From positions 6,891,374-6,955,373 of the forward strand of contig NC_084762.1 of the NCBI RefSeq assembly GCF_028858725.1: a stretch of DNA of 64,000 nt. The letters run 5' to 3'. A program made the translations under genes and the position numbers. Numbering within the stretch: the stretch's first letter is position 1; each line of letters starts with the position of its first letter. Below the pieces are notes generated by a model, which worked only from the letters and a program-made list of their open reading frames with translations, was not told where the DNA came from and searched no databases. Of the stretch, positions 1-13,892 are shown piece after piece. This DNA comes from Colius striatus. Its lineage: Eukaryota > Chordata > Aves > Coliiformes > Coliidae.

Positions 1-1880
1 TGCTCTCCTCCTTGCTTCTGCATGGCAGTCTTCAATCTTACCATAAGATATAAGAAAACTCTAGAAGCATCCTAGAATACAAAAAAGGAACTTTTCAGAA
101 CCTTTTTGCTGTCTGTCCCAACAATCTTCTATCTTCATTCTAAAAATGAGCAATTTTTAATATTTCCTTCCTGGTTCTGCTTTGCCTCCCTTCCACTGCA
201 CCAAGCACAACGCTTGGAGCTCAAAAGCTGTTTTGGATAAATAGAAAAGGGGTGGTTTTAGGAGCCTCACATCTGGGATATGGACAGCACATGGCTTTTT
301 CAAATTGAGAAGCAGAAGTTAAGAAGCAGAGGGTATCTTCTGTTAGTACAACAATATACAGAGGTTCACAATCCCAAAAGCCTCCAGATGCTGTTCTTGC
401 TGCTTTAGGTTTTCCATGCTGTGTCTATATATTCATTAGAAGATCTTGTCTTTGTAAGCTTTTAAGTTCAAAGTGTCCCAACTAGCACCATTTGAAAGGA
501 CGAGTGATGTTTCCTGCTATGTTATGGTTTTGGAAATCATTAAACATCTTGAACCTAAGACTGTTATAATACCTGTTTGCAAATGCCATTTCAGATATGA
601 TGAGACAGTTTCAGGCAGGATTACAGAGCTAATATGATGCTCCAGTTTTTCCCAAAGTGATAGTTTTGTCATTCATTTCAGGACCTTTTCCACTTCTCAT
701 CGTTTGCTTATAGAAACCATTCTGTTCTGTGTATCTTTGTAGCAATTAGGATAAAAAGCACATCTCTTGCTAATGATTTTTCTGCATGTTCTGCCTGTGG
801 CTGCTCTGTGGAACTGGGTTTAAGTTTAGTGACTGAGGTACAGTTGAACAAATGCCACTGACTAAATACTGCTGGTGGATTTTTATTTCAACTGAAAACA
901 AAATGTGATGTGAAAGCATCCCACGGGCTTTACTGGAGATGGGAGTTCACCTTTAATGTTTTCACAAGTGAAGTTTCTCTCCCTTTTCAATTGTTTAAGA
1001 TGTTATGTCATATAGGTTTGAATTTACCCATTTCTAAGGGTTCTTTCATCACAAACAAAAATGAAAGCCCTACAGCCTGGGCTAAATAGAATCCTATGGC
1101 ATACCCAGTGCGTCACAACAAGAAATAATTAAGTAGTGTAGGAAGAGGAGGGCTGTCACAGAGGTTGTAGTGGCACATCTGGCAGCAAATTAGCCATTCA
1201 AATGGTAAACCCCACAGTGTGGAAACAGTTCCTGTTTTCCAAATGTATTATTTTCTTTTCTGTCTGTTAAATTCCACGGGGAGCAATTTGGAAGCAAGCT
1301 GATGCAAAACAGGAACGACTCAGGGCTGGCCTTGTGTTGCGTCACATTTTGGAGTGTGTATAACAACTTGAGCCTGATTCTGTAACACTCCCTCACAAAT
1401 ATAAGGGGTTTTTTTAGTCTTTTGACTCTTTACTTAGTATGTGATAAGTCCAATCTATGGGACAGCCTGTGTGTAGACAGAGTGACTGCTGACAATAAGA
1501 GGTGCTGCCAGCAGCCGCCACAGCTCAGAATTGGGCCCTCGGGAAGTTTTGTCTGTTAACTGCTGTAGAAGTGAGCTTATGTGTAAGCCATTGTTATAAC
1601 TTTTCTGAAGCAGTAAAGCATCAGATAACATATTAAATACTTTCATAAAAGCAGCTTTTCAGGAGGCATTTGGCTTTATTTTTCCTTTATTTTCTTTGAA
1701 AGCCTAGGCATCTTGCTATTTGTAGCTCATATGAAAAACCTCTTCACCATTTGATTGAGAAACTAGCCATGTACTCATAGGAATTGCTTTAGGTGTGGAT
1801 GAAAGGAAAGGGAAGGCTGTTTTTGGAAGGTGGCAGGGTATTTCTGTGTACCTGGAGATATCACATGGGTTTGAAAAGGC

Positions 1881-1950
1881 TTGGTAGTGTGAGGTGAGTG
1901 GTTGGACTCGATGGTCTTGAGGGTCTTTTCCAACCATGATGACTCTAAGA
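1881..1950 (+). mobile_element. CR1 LINE 3' end fragment
   Basis: The segment matches the CR1 3' terminus: TGTGAGGTGAGTGGTTGGAC, then a TCGATGGTCTTGAGGGTC-type core, CTTTTCCAACC and a degenerate ATGACTCTA end. It is a 5'-truncated copy of a subfamily different from the TAGATGATCTCTAAAGG type seen elsewhere in the window. Confidence 0.8.
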
Positions 1951-2540
1951 CTGAGCAGAATTTTCAGCTCAGGTCCATAAAGGAGTTCATTTAAAATATT
2001 TAAAATTACATTTATATTTTGACATTTTAAAGATATTTAAAATGTCTTCCCCACTATCATTTATGTAGGGTGGGATTGAATCTGCCTTGCCAGCTTATCT
2101 ATCGTGTATGGAAAGGAGCTGATTGTGTTTTGGTTGGTTTTACTGCTGTGCTGCTGTACGGTCCATGGGCATTCCTCAGCCTGGTAAATTCTTCTTCTCA
2201 TAAAAATGCAATAGAGATGCTCATGCATGAATATACCCATGAGCAAAACTGCCCTTGGAGTAGGAACCTGAACTGGGTACTAGGTATATGACAATCTTGT
2301 TAGTGCCTTACTTGAATTAAAGTAGCATGTGTGAAGTTTATTGAAGTGAGACTTCTCGGTGCATTTACAATGCTCATCTCCAAACAAGTTCCCATGAAGT
2401 GTATCAGATCTATTACATACATGTGGAAAACTCCCTGCAAAAGCAAAGTAATTAAATGTGGCAGGTGAGAGTTGCTTCATCAAATTACACCTGTTGCAAT
2501 AAAACAGTTGCCTGAAGACTGAAAAAGTTGCTTTTGGATG

Positions 2541-2712
2541 GAGCATTGGAATGAGCTGCCCTGATGGGGTGTGGAGTCTCCTTCTCTGGAGACATTCCAA
2601 ACCCACCTGGACGAGTTCCTGTGTGACCTACTCTAGGTGGCCCTGCTCTGGCAAGGGGGTTGGACTGGATGAGCTTTCAAGGTCCTTTCCAACCCTTAAG
2701 ATTCTGTGATTT
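2541..2712 (+). mobile_element. CR1 LINE 3' fragment
   Basis: This copy has the CR1 3'UTR order: GTGGAGTCTCCTTCTCTGGA, CATTCCAAACCCACCTGGAC, GTGTGACCTACTCTAGGTGG, GGGTTGGACTGGATGAGC and a final ATTCTGTGAT. It is 5'-truncated, like most CR1 insertions. Confidence 0.9.
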
Positions 2713-4318
2713 TAAAAAGATAGATATTGCAATCCCTTCCCCTCATCCTGGTGGGACGACCTCCCAATCATCTTATGAATCAGATACTGAAATATTTAAT
2801 ACTCCAATGAGACATTTTAGAAGTGCTGAGAAACATCAGCATCCCAGAACAAAAAGAAAATTAAACAAGGGAGAGACAAGGTGAATATATGTCAGCCTTT
2901 CCCTCCAAATTTATCACCCAAATGACTTTCTTCTAAGGTGCAAAATTGTGAAATGATTTAACTTCCTAATGTCATTTTTTCCCTTTCTGTGAGCATTCTT
3001 AGCTTGACCTAGTTTATGCTTATTACAGTCAGTATATTTGATTTATGAGCAGAGACTCTGTTCACAGATGAATACAGGTAGAGCTGAGGTATTTTGATGT
3101 ACAGCTATGGGATTGTTACTGTGCATTTCACAGATCACAAACGTGCAGAGAACTGATTGTCCTCTCTGAGTTCAAATAAGAAAAATAAACCTGAAGGTTT
3201 CTAGTATGGTGATGCTGTTCCCCAGCGCTTCTCACATCTCTTTTCTGCTGTTGTTCAAGCTATGCAATCCCCTAGCTGTCAGGTGTCAGCCATAAATACT
3301 GTGATCTTTCTTTGGAGCTTTAGTACCTGATGCTAGATCTGTAGTGGGAGATCTGCTAGGTCTGAAGTGCAGAGCTTCCACTCCCCATGCAAAAGAGAAA
3401 ATCCAATCCTAGTATCTTCTGAGACCACCAGAAAGATGCTTTGCCTGTTGAACTGTTAAGTGCAAGGTGACCATACTTCTTCAAGTGGAAAGTGTCAGCT
3501 TCGCAGCCTGTCTCCAGATCAAGGCATTCTGAAAGAGTGATGAAAAGTTTAGTAGAAGTGAGAGTGAAACCAGAAATTACTTAGGAAATTGGTTATAAAT
3601 TCTCTGAAAAGATTTTACATCTCTCTAAGCTTCCTGAGTTTTTGTCCTTAAGCAAATATTTAGGTAAGAGATCTCTCATGCAGAAAGGCACGTACTGATC
3701 AGGTTCCTCATGCCACAAACGATTTAATATGAATGAATGAAGCTACACAGAAAGTAAAATGCTATTAAATTAGTAATTTTCAAATTTGGGTGTAAAAGCT
3801 CTTTTTCTTGTTCATGAACTTAAAAAAGGGAAAGAAATTATAAGCTGTCAATCTTCCAATAGAGGCAAGACCTTGATGTTTCCTCCCTGTGCTTTCAAAT
3901 ATCCATCTGAGTAGGATAAGTTAGCACACACTTTTTTTTAAAGAGGGGAGAAACCCCTGACTCAAAAATAGGAAGGATCATAGCCTGGAAAAGAGTTGTC
4001 CTTGAAATCATTAAGGTACACATGTCCTTCAGTTTACTTCTCCTGTATGAGTCATTGCCTTTGTGTAGCTGACGTGATTTCATCTGACCTATATGTTCTT
4101 CCTGAGGCATGGAAGGGGGTTTTGGCTGTTATTTGGTAGAGCAGTGAGCAGAAAGTTCTTTGTGAAATAAACATCTCAGAATCTTTGAAGCCTACATAGT
4201 TAGATTATCACTTAACTTTTCAGAATGATTGTCCATTTCCTTATCAAAAGAATGGGGTGGGAGAGTCAGTCCTAGCAAAGGAGACATTCAGCACTGGGTG
4301 ATAAAATGCACATTAGAG

Positions 4319-4320
<2 letters not shown>

Positions 4321-4352
<32 letters not shown>
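4321..4352. repeat. (AT)16 microsatellite
   Basis: An uninterrupted AT dinucleotide tract of 32 bases, followed by AATATAAA. It is likely length-polymorphic. Confidence 0.97.
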
Positions 4353-4358
<6 letters not shown>

Positions 4359-7349
4359 AAAGCAGAACAGAAAGTATAGACCTCTGTGCATTTGCTTCTA
4401 GAGCTTCTGGTTGAAGAAACAGCATCTGTGCAGATTTAGTAGTAATGAAGGACAGCATTTGTTGCTCCCAAGTCCTTTGTCCATCTGCAGGACAAGAGAA
4501 GATCGAGCTCTAGCAACAGGTTGTGCTGCTGATGGGCCTCAGCTTAGCTCCAAGGGGAGCTCTGTATGGAGCTTGGAGGTTTAATGCTGCTGAGGTTTTA
4601 CTGTTCTTGGCTACACACTGATGGATCTAAGGATGCTCCTAAAGGTCTCTTGCTGAAGGAGGATGACTAGTGCTCCACATAGTTCTGACAAAACAAAGAA
4701 GATGTAGACTAAATATTTACCATTTAGCATCTTCTTTGTGGTTGATTTAATCATCAATCAAATATAGAAATTTCTGCCTTCTGGTTTTGCCTCCTGTAAA
4801 ACTGCTGGATTCTCCATAAGTGTGGCCTGTGAATGACTGCTAATTGAACAACTAACTTGAGAAAAATGACTTATTGCCCAATCCCTGACGATGCTTCTTA
4901 ATGATTTAGATGAATGAAGTGTATTCATTAGGAAATGAGATTCTTAAATCCAAACACAGAGGCAAAAGATGCCTTCCTGCATTTATTGCACAGTTAGACC
5001 TGAGATAAACAGGGTGGTCACAGGCTCTGTAGAAGAGGAAGGACTGTACCAGTAGAGCCTCACTCAGCTCTTGCCACTAGATAATGACATACAGTATGAC
5101 TGTGTGCTACATTTGCTTATTAAACTCAAGTTGCAGCCCTGTAGCTGACTTGAGACAGGTGAGATGGTGATGCTACTGTCTCTCACTTGGATATTCCAAA
5201 TATGATTTTCACCTTTGCTCAACTGTCTGCTCATACACAGATTACAGCTGTTACAGCTGATTACCTGTTACAGCTGCAGTGGATGATGAATCCTTATTTA
5301 GCCAATTGAGATAATAAAGAAATTAGAAATGGGAAAGCACCCTTTAGAACCGTTTTCTTCAGCATTTTTAAAATGGTGAATCTACAAAAAATAGTGAGCT
5401 ACCAGTGGAAAAAAGATCACTCTGAACAAATTAATTCCATGTCACAGAGTGTGTTCTCAAACAATCTTCCCATTCCAGGTTAAACATTCTGCAGATTAAC
5501 ATCATTGTGGACCATTCCCTGAATACAGCACTGAATTCATGTGAGGCTGCTCACTAGGACTTGCAAGCCAGTAGTAGCAGTGTTTTTGATTTAGTCAAGA
5601 GCTGGCCTCTGATCTTTGAACAACATAATTCTGCCTTTTGTTAAAACAGGTTCACTTTCCACAGGGTGATGTTAAACTCTGAGGAAGGAACCATTCCTTA
5701 ATGGGAAGTCTGAGGCACAGTGGATTTCCTCTCCAGTGGCTGTGTGCAGCCTATCAGTGACTTTATTCCTAAAACAGACAGAACCATAGTCTCATGGTTT
5801 TTATAGAGCCAATAGTACTCATAGGTATGTCACAAGAGCATAACCTTCTTTGCACATGACCAAAAGCATATTTATATTAAACCTGGAAAAGTTCTGCTGC
5901 AACTTAAAATGTGACCATAGTCACCAGTGTCTCAAACAGTTATAAAAGATGAAAACCTTGGGCAATAAGTTTATACTGTTCAGTATTAGCAATGTGAGTT
6001 CTGTATGTTACTTGATAACTGCACACTTCATTGGAAGGGAGTGTTTCAGCCCAAACTGAAAATCTCCGGTGTTCAGAGGCTGTGGATTTATCAAGACTGT
6101 GTTTACAGAAACTCCACAACAGTTACTAGTACCTCTTTTCTCTTTCTTTGTGGAGATCTACTTCTCAGTGCAACTTGTGGAGCTCTAGTAATAAGCAGTG
6201 CATAGGTGGGAAAGAGTAAAAGACTTCTTAAGGCAGGAACTGTGGTACTTTCCTCCAAGTTTCACAATCCAAGGAGTAATACTTAAAAATATTAATGTTT
6301 TGGCCTCCAGCATGGCCATTTCTGGTATCTTACAGCAGCTACATTGCAGGGAGCTCTGGGATTACAGGATTGCAACCCTTTAGGATCACAGGAGTTGATA
6401 TTAATCCATCCATACCAAAATCCACTTTAGGTTTCTATGTGAAAAACAGACACCTCCAGTCAATTCACCACAGATTCACCTTTTGATCAAAAGGTGTGTT
6501 TTCTAAGGAAAAGCAGGAGACTTTTGTCATTTTCATGCACAAAGGAACACTTTGCCTTGTTAGAGCTGAGGAAAACCAAGAAGGGGCGTAAGTGAGATGT
6601 CTAGGTAAAATCAATGCATATCCTAGGTAAAGGAAGCTCTTTCATGGTGGAAAGTACAATGATAAGGGCTTTGAAGAACCAGGATACTTCAGCATTTAAA
6701 GAATCATTGTCACTTGCACTTGTTGATAATCTGAAGAGGCAAGTTAATAAGACTCCATCAGCAGGATCTGTGCTTGGTAGAAATAACATAACACCTGGTA
6801 CAGCTGGAGAACCTGTTTCATGCCCACCAATGATATTTCAACATACATCTTTTCCTGAACATCAGTATTTCCATTGCATTTTTCGTGAACTATTGATAGT
6901 TGTTACCATGTTATCCTCTTGGCTGAAAAGAGGGTGTTGACTGTTGCTATCTGATAGCACATCTAGACTGGTTTGTAAGGTGAATCCTATGGGCTAAATA
7001 CTCATACATCTCTGTCATCTGAGCTTTGCAAGGGCAGCTGGTCTTTTCCTCTCTCTTTGTTTTCACTGGGGGAGAAAGTTTCCTGCAGTTTCCTGGTCCA
7101 TTCAGTATGTTCCAGGATCAATAAGGCTTGTTATGAGAAGATCTAAGATCAGTAGGGAGAGTTATTATTAAAAGTGTTATAGAAAAGGAAGCAATGAGGT
7201 TCAAAAGGCACAGCAGAGGGGTGGCTGGGAAGAAGAGAATGAAGATGTTACTCATCCATTGATGTGGTTATGAAATTTACTATCCAATGGTAGACTAGGA
7301 CAGAGACTGGGTTTTTACAGCTGCTTTACATCAAAAGGGGAGGAAATTT

Positions 7350-7414
7350 TGGGGGGTTGGACTAGATGATCTCTAAAGGTCCCTTCCAACCCCTACCATT
7401 CTATGATTCTATGA
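7350..7414 (+). mobile_element. CR1 LINE extreme 3' end
   Basis: A copy of about 65 bp: GGGGGTTGGACTAGATGATC, TCTAAAGGTCCCTTCCAACC, then CATTCTATGATTCTATGA, which is the avian CR1 terminal octamer repeat. It is nearly undiverged from the tails at 13.83-13.89 and 24.43-24.48 kb, so probably a relatively young copy. Confidence 0.93.
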
Positions 7415-8916
7415 AATAGGCTGGTACTTTTGTCTGTGGTATTATGCAGTGTGGTGTGTAGTGTGCAGGCAGTCCCTCATCAATGATGTCCCAAGAAGTG
7501 TATGCAGTTGCTCATCTTGGTGAGCACAGGGCCTCTGAAAGGAAAAGCTTTCATTCTGATGGGTTGGGGTTTTTTTCTCCATCAGGTTTATTTCCTTTTG
7601 AGTAAAAAGACTTTATTGAAGTGGCAGATTAGCCACTGGTGGATAGGCCTCTTCTTGGACTCTTTCTTTACAAGGTTTGGGTCTGGTACAATTCCACAAC
7701 TGAGAGGCTCAGAGAAACACGAGCCAAATGAATTTAGAGAAGTTAGTGGAAGGGAACTGAGACTTCTTGGTAAGGTCTTTCCTGGCATAACTATAGGAGC
7801 TCATTGCCACAAGAGGGTGCTTGCAAGCTCATATCTGTCTCTTCAGAGAGCTCCACGGTGAAAATGCACTGGGACCTTGAAAATGTTGTTTACAGAAGAG
7901 ACCAATTAGATACAATAATAGATTATGATGGAGTAGAAGGCTGTACATTTATCTTTTAGCCAGTGCCAAACTGAAATTTATTGCTTACAAAGATTTGGTG
8001 AGTCATTACTTTTGGAGCGGTCTCCAGAAAGAAAAACCCCTCTGCATTCAAATACTCTGTTTGGCCTTTTGCAAAAGATTTAAGCTATGGTCAGTCCCAG
8101 AACATCACAGAAAGGAAGATGTCTCTATTAAATGTATAGAGAGAAGCTGTATCATATGCCTTAAAGCCAAAGGGAGTACTTTTTGACAGTTTTGTGCACT
8201 GATATAATGCATTTCACATGGCTTCTGAAAGCATCACAAAATATGTTTTTAAAATGCTGTAAACTCTTGTTTTTACCTTAAATGTGTGTGACTATATCCA
8301 TCTATTTAGAGACCAGGAGAGAAGTTAACAGTAGTGTCTGTCAGGCCCAGGACTTGGGAGTTCTTCTCTAAACTGGATTCTGAATGTTCCTAGAAGTCTT
8401 ATGTGTCCTGAGAGTGAACTGGATCCAGATTACATCAGGGCTGGGTTATGCTGTTTGATGTTATGCTGCCTTTGGCTATCATTTTGTTTAGCTCTTAGGG
8501 GTTTTGCCTTTCTAACCTCCCCCCCCCAACCCCAAATGCTTCAATGATACAATTGATGGAAAGATTACTATTTTAACATTGGATTTTGAAGTCATCTGGC
8601 AATTGAGAGCTTGTCCAAAATGTTTTAGAAATACTTATTTCCACAAAAGGTACAGTTTGAATCTTACTACAGACTCACTTTGTGTAGCAGTTGGCAGGTG
8701 CTCCCAGCCTCACATCTTCACAGGAAGAGGCTGTTTTAAATCTATTGCTAGCCAGAAACATCTCTTCCAAGCAAAGCCTAATAATGTGCTGTTCATTTAG
8801 GGATCCAGAATTACATTATTCTGGTTCACAGGATGGTTTAGAGCCCTTGGAAGCTGTGCTGAACATGGCAGAGCAAGCCAGTGAAAAAAGAAAGAACTGA
8901 AATTAAAATCACATTA

Positions 8917-9210
8917 TGACAGATTGGTTGGGGTTGGAAGAGCTCATCCAGCCCAAACGCTGTTAAAGCAGGTTCCCCTCAATCAGGAGGCACAGGAATG
9001 TATCCAAGTGGGTTTGGAAACATGCAGAGACTCCACACCCTCCCTGGGCAGCTTGGGCCAGGGCTCCCTCATCCTCACAGCAAAGTTTTTCCTTGTGTTT
9101 AAGTGGAACTTTTTCTGTTCCAGCTTTTGTCATTACCCCTTAAGATCAATCCACTGTTTTCTGGGGCAGGATCCTGACATCAGTGGAAGTTCCCTCAGCC
9201 CTCTGCAGTT
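8917..9210 (-). mobile_element. CR1 LINE 3' fragment, older copy
   Basis: The reverse orientation shows GGTTGGGGTTGGAAGAGCTC, CAGAGACTCCACACCCTCCC, TGGGCAGCTTGGGCCAGGGC and the AAGTTTTTCCTTGTGTTTAA segment, all reversed CR1 3'UTR. The part past about 9140 is divergent, so that boundary is approximate. Confidence 0.85.
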
Positions 9211-11289
9211 AATGGTTTGGGTTGCTCATGTTTAAGAGCACAAGTTCAATACATCATTTTCGTTGTTTTCTGAAGTCAGGCTTCTCACTTTTCTGTCTCT
9301 TTGATTCATAAGAAAAGACTAGGGTAAGTAAGCCATTAGGCTTACTTTGCTTTTACTTTTCATTTGTCTCTTCCCTTACTTTTAAGCCAGAGCAGTGACC
9401 TGCATCTAACTCGGATCTCAAAAAACGTGCATAGCAGCAAGGGATGTATAAATCTGGCTGCCACATTTCATGTGTTATTACTGTCAACACTATCAAAACT
9501 TAGTACTAACATTTGACAGCATTAACACTGATTAGTATGTGTTACACAAACAGGGAAGCTAGGATTAGTAAGGCTGTGTTATTTGTCAGGGATCATCTCT
9601 ATTTAGTAGTTGTACCTAACATGGCAGTCACTGAAAATGTGACATTTAACCTGATAAATAATGTTATTTCCTTTGCCATTTTCCCCACAGTATTTTCTCT
9701 CCTTTACATCCAGGGACCCCATAAACAGAACATAAAACCCTGAAAATGGAATCCTTAGATAACTTCTTTTTAACGTGTGGATAATACCTCGGTTACCTGT
9801 CAGTTCATTTAAAGCATCTGCTGCTTAGATTAAACAGTATTTCCTTAGTGTTTCCTTGCATATTCCTTTCCTAACATTCCACCTTATTGACTCCTGCTGT
9901 GACCAGGGGTCTCACATATATTGCAAAGCTTAATTTTGGACTGATTGGATTATACACCAAATGTCACTTCTGTTTTCAGTTGAGGGAAAATGATGTTTCC
10001 TCTCTTTCCATATGAACTTCATTCTGTATGTTGCTGTGTTGCACAACAGTCTGCTGCCATTAGCAAAGGCACTTATCCTACCTGATGAAACCTCAGACTC
10101 AGGAGTACATTCCTAATATAGTCCTACCAGCTGTCACTGCAAAATAATACATTACTTTAACAAAATTGATGCTGAGCATGAATGTGTAATACCTGCTAAA
10201 ATCCTGGGCAAGGATTCCATGGCAATGGAATTGCATACAGCCCTCAAGTTCCCATCAGCTTAAGGGTTTCTGGTTTCCCATTGAATTATTTGCTTGATAT
10301 TAGAAAAAGAAGGGTTAATCCACCATAAGCACCTCTCAGCTCTGCCATGTGATTAAAAAGTGTATTTCCCATATATCCCATCCCTTGAAATATCTCTGGC
10401 TGTGTACTGTGTGTTTATTTGCTTTCTGTGAACCTTATGTCTCCTGGCAGTTTCTGCCAGCTGCATGTATCACTAGTGACCCTGGAATGGATTCAGACAA
10501 TGTTATATGTTAGTAAATAAGGAAAGCCACACTAATTTTATTACCTTTTCTTCTTGTCTGATATATTACACAAGTGGCATTGTATTTTTCTCTTGTGTAA
10601 TGCAAGCTCTCCCAGGCAGAGTAAAATTAACTTTCAGGGGACTATTTTTAGAGGTGATCAGGGAGGTTTGGATTAGAATAGATTAAGCAAGGACTTCTGC
10701 AGAGATGATACATATACTAAACTATACCTTTACTTAAACACATGTGGCCTGCCTGAGAAGCATTTATGAAATAAGTTGAACACATCCCACAATATAAAAG
10801 GGAAAATTGGTGTCTGTGGACTGGTCTGTTTCTGGCTAGAGAAGTGCAGTTCACTGTGCTGTGAAATGACTCTGTGAGAGCTCACATTGCTGTGAAGCAA
10901 AGGTGGCAATTTCATGCCTTCGGTATTCAGATGCTGGAAGGGGCTGTGCCATTTAAGTTGGCTTTTGGATAGAAGATTGTGCTTCAGGCTTCTGTGTTCC
11001 TCTGCAGTGGAGGTAGAGAGTTTTGCATACTGCTGCTCCATCCCTGCTTGAATACTCTTTTGCACTTGTTGCTTATCCTGGCAAAATCAGCATCTTCCCC
11101 CTTGCCCCCCTCCAGGCACGTGTCCAAGCAACAGTCGGACAAAATCCGTTTCAATTCCCATCTCTGTTTTCTTTTCTCACTTCTGTGCGACTAAGCTGTT
11201 GCAGCCCTTTCTCTAAAAGGTCAGCTGAAATTATTTTGTGCAGATATTATTCAAGCTTATGTGCTTGATGGATCTCTGTAGCACATAAA

Positions 11290-11400
11290 CACCGCTTCTC
11301 ACGGGACTGATGACCTGAGTAATTACCTCATCTCGCTCGCCGTTGACCTAATCAGCTAAACCAATTATAATATAAGCTCAAGCCACTTACAAAAAGTTTC
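11290..11400. promoter_or_regulatory. Candidate enhancer block in ANKRD33B intron 1
   Basis: This compact block of mixed composition with several CpGs sits in AT-rich intron. It contains TGACCT (11311-11316), TAATTA (11320-11325), a TTGACC joined to TAATCAGC (11343-11356) and CAATTA (11362-11367). These are half-sites for nuclear receptors and homeodomain/OTX-CRX-like factors. Function is inferred from clustering only. Confidence 0.3.
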
Positions 11401-11919
11401 TCAGGGCTTTATTTTTTTTATGCAGACTGGAAGGTTTTGTGCATTATAGGCAAATTAATGTATAGTGGGTAGTGATTCTCTGTATGTGAATCACATTATC
11501 GTGAGTGATAGTTACACATAGTTCTAATACTTATGTGTAACAAAATATTAAATCCACAAATGATTATTTTAGCAAAACAACAAGAAAAAGCTTAAACACA
11601 GCTTTGCATTCCTTTATGTTTTAACTATTATTACATCTCTATTACTCATAACAACATTTGTGATAAATATGCTTTTAACTTAGATGCACTTTTCCCAGTT
11701 GTCCCTGCATATGGTTATGGATTTCAAAGAATAATGATTGAATTCAGTTACATGCAGTTTTAATAGCTGCTGTTAAACCAACTTTGCAGAGCTTTCATGA
11801 ATACCTACAGATGCATGTAAAGTGAACTGGACAGTTGTTTGTCATGATGATTCTAAAAAGCAGTGGGTAACGTCAATTAAGTCTTTTGGCTTAATCGACT
11901 CATTTTTGTCTGAGATAAT

Positions 11920-12072
11920 CACAGAATCTTAAGGGTTGGAAGGGACCTCAAGAGATCATCCAGTCCAACCTTCCTGCCAGTGCAGGACCACCTAGAGTAG
12001 GCCACACAGGAACTGGTCCAGGTGGGTTTGATGTCTCCAGAGGACACTCCACAACCCATCTGGGCAGCCTGA
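11920..12072 (-). mobile_element. CR1 LINE 3' fragment
   Basis: Reverse-orientation CR1 tail beginning CACAGAATCTTAAGGGTTGG, with ATCATCCAGTCCAACCTTCC and ending in CATCTGGGCAGCCTG. It is 5'-truncated. Confidence 0.9.
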
Positions 12073-13464
12073 TAATAGGTAAAAAGTTACAATAAGCCAT
12101 TTTGATTCATAGCTTCTTGGTGGGATATAAGTTGCCTGAAGAGATGTTTTTAAAAGCTAAAATAACTGCATGCTGCATGTCACCTGGCCTGCTCTTCAGC
12201 TTGAGTTCATTATTGATCCTCTAGTATTTCTTGTGATCTCTATTTAATGATCTAGTGTACAAACAGCCTTACATCTGTAATTTTGTCATAACATCCGTTT
12301 TATAGAACTGGCTCCTGAGATATCCATGACCTCACTTAATCAGACACATTGTTATGTCATTAGCCAACACGCTTGAGCAGAACAGAGTGTGTTTTTATAG
12401 TGGCAGCACTATCCCAGACTCACATGAAATCAAAGGCACGTAAAGATATATCAGTTCAAAAGGAATCAAAAATTTCCTGAGACTATTTTACTCTATTTCA
12501 AGTTAACACTGTTGTAGGGAATTTTAATGCAGCACTTTTAGTCTTCTTACAAAACAGCACTAAGAAACTCTTAGGATTCATAAACACTGCTTGAGGAGGG
12601 TGCTGCAACATCTGACCAACTTCAGGTAGTCCTACAGCTGAAATATCCATTCATGTACTTTAGGATGACATTTAAGAAGTAGTTAATGCTTTGTGTAGAA
12701 CATGGATATAGGTAATTTATCCCCAACTGATTGTTTTATCATATATTCTAAATAAAGTGTTATTAGTTTTATCCTGTTACTTCAAAACAAAGAGGTATCT
12801 TTCAACACTGTGCTAGATACATAACAGATACTATAGAAAAACTATGGGGATGCTCTGTGCAATGCCAGATATTCCACAGAGGAAAGACAGCCCTCAACAT
12901 CTGGCAGTATTATGGCTTCTCCTTGAGAAAAAAAAAAGCAGCAGCCTGTTACTGAGCTGAATATCAACCCCCCCTTATGTGCAAAGATCGACAGTAAATG
13001 TTAATATAGCTGCAGTGATGGATGACTCATGCTTTCTTGTTTGTCACGCACAGTCTGTACGTGATACCTGAAAAAATGAAATAAGAGCTGTTGCAAACCT
13101 CAGAGAAGCCAGCGGCAGCAGTCTTCTGTAATGAAGTAAACCCCTTTCCTGTAGTCTAAAGGCACCAGTGTTGTTTCATGTTTAAGGTCTCTTCTGCACA
13201 GAGGATCTAAAGCAGCTTTTTTTCCTGCCTGTTATGTTTCCTTGGTGTGTGAGAATGATGGCCACTGCCTAGGAGAGAGCAAGGCTTAGCTAACTCAATA
13301 GCCCTCGAAAAGCAAGGATGTTGTGCTTTCATGTTGTGATATATGTACAGTTATTCCTTCTAATAATTGATTATTATGATCATATATTCATGGGCATAGT
13401 CTGAGTTTTTATTATCCTTTAAAATAACTGGTGGTTGAAGACATGTGAAAGGGAAGAGAGGGAA

Positions 13465-13892
13465 AAGGATGCTGTTGATCAGGGGACTGGAACATCTTTC
13501 ATATGAGGAAAGGCTGTGTGAACTGGGGCTGTTTAGTCTGGACAAGTGGAGACTGAGGGGGGGATCTTATTAACATTTATAAATATTTAAAGGGTGGGTG
13601 TCAGGAGGTTGGGACATCCCTTTTTTCCATGGTATCTAGCAACAGGAAAAAGGATAATGGGATGAAGCTGGAACACAAAAAGTTCCACTTAAACCTAAGG
13701 AAAGAACTGTTTCACTGTTGAGGTGAGGGAGCCCTGGCACAGGCTGCCCAGAGGGGTTGTGGAGTCTCCTTCAAGACCTGCCTGGACATGTTCCTATGTG
13801 ACCTGATCTAGGTGACCCTGCTTCTGCAGGGGGGTTGGACTAGATGATCTCTAAAGGTCCCTTCCAACTCCTACCATTCTATGATTCTATGA
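13465..13892 (+). mobile_element. CR1 LINE 3' fragment (about 430 bp)
   Basis: A longer 5'-truncated copy: it begins with the GGAACATCTTTCATATGAGG AAAGGCTG block of CR1, includes the AAAGGGTGGGTGTCAGGAGG and CCTGGCACAGGCTGCCCAGA segments, and ends in CATTCTATGATTCTATGA. Confidence 0.93.
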
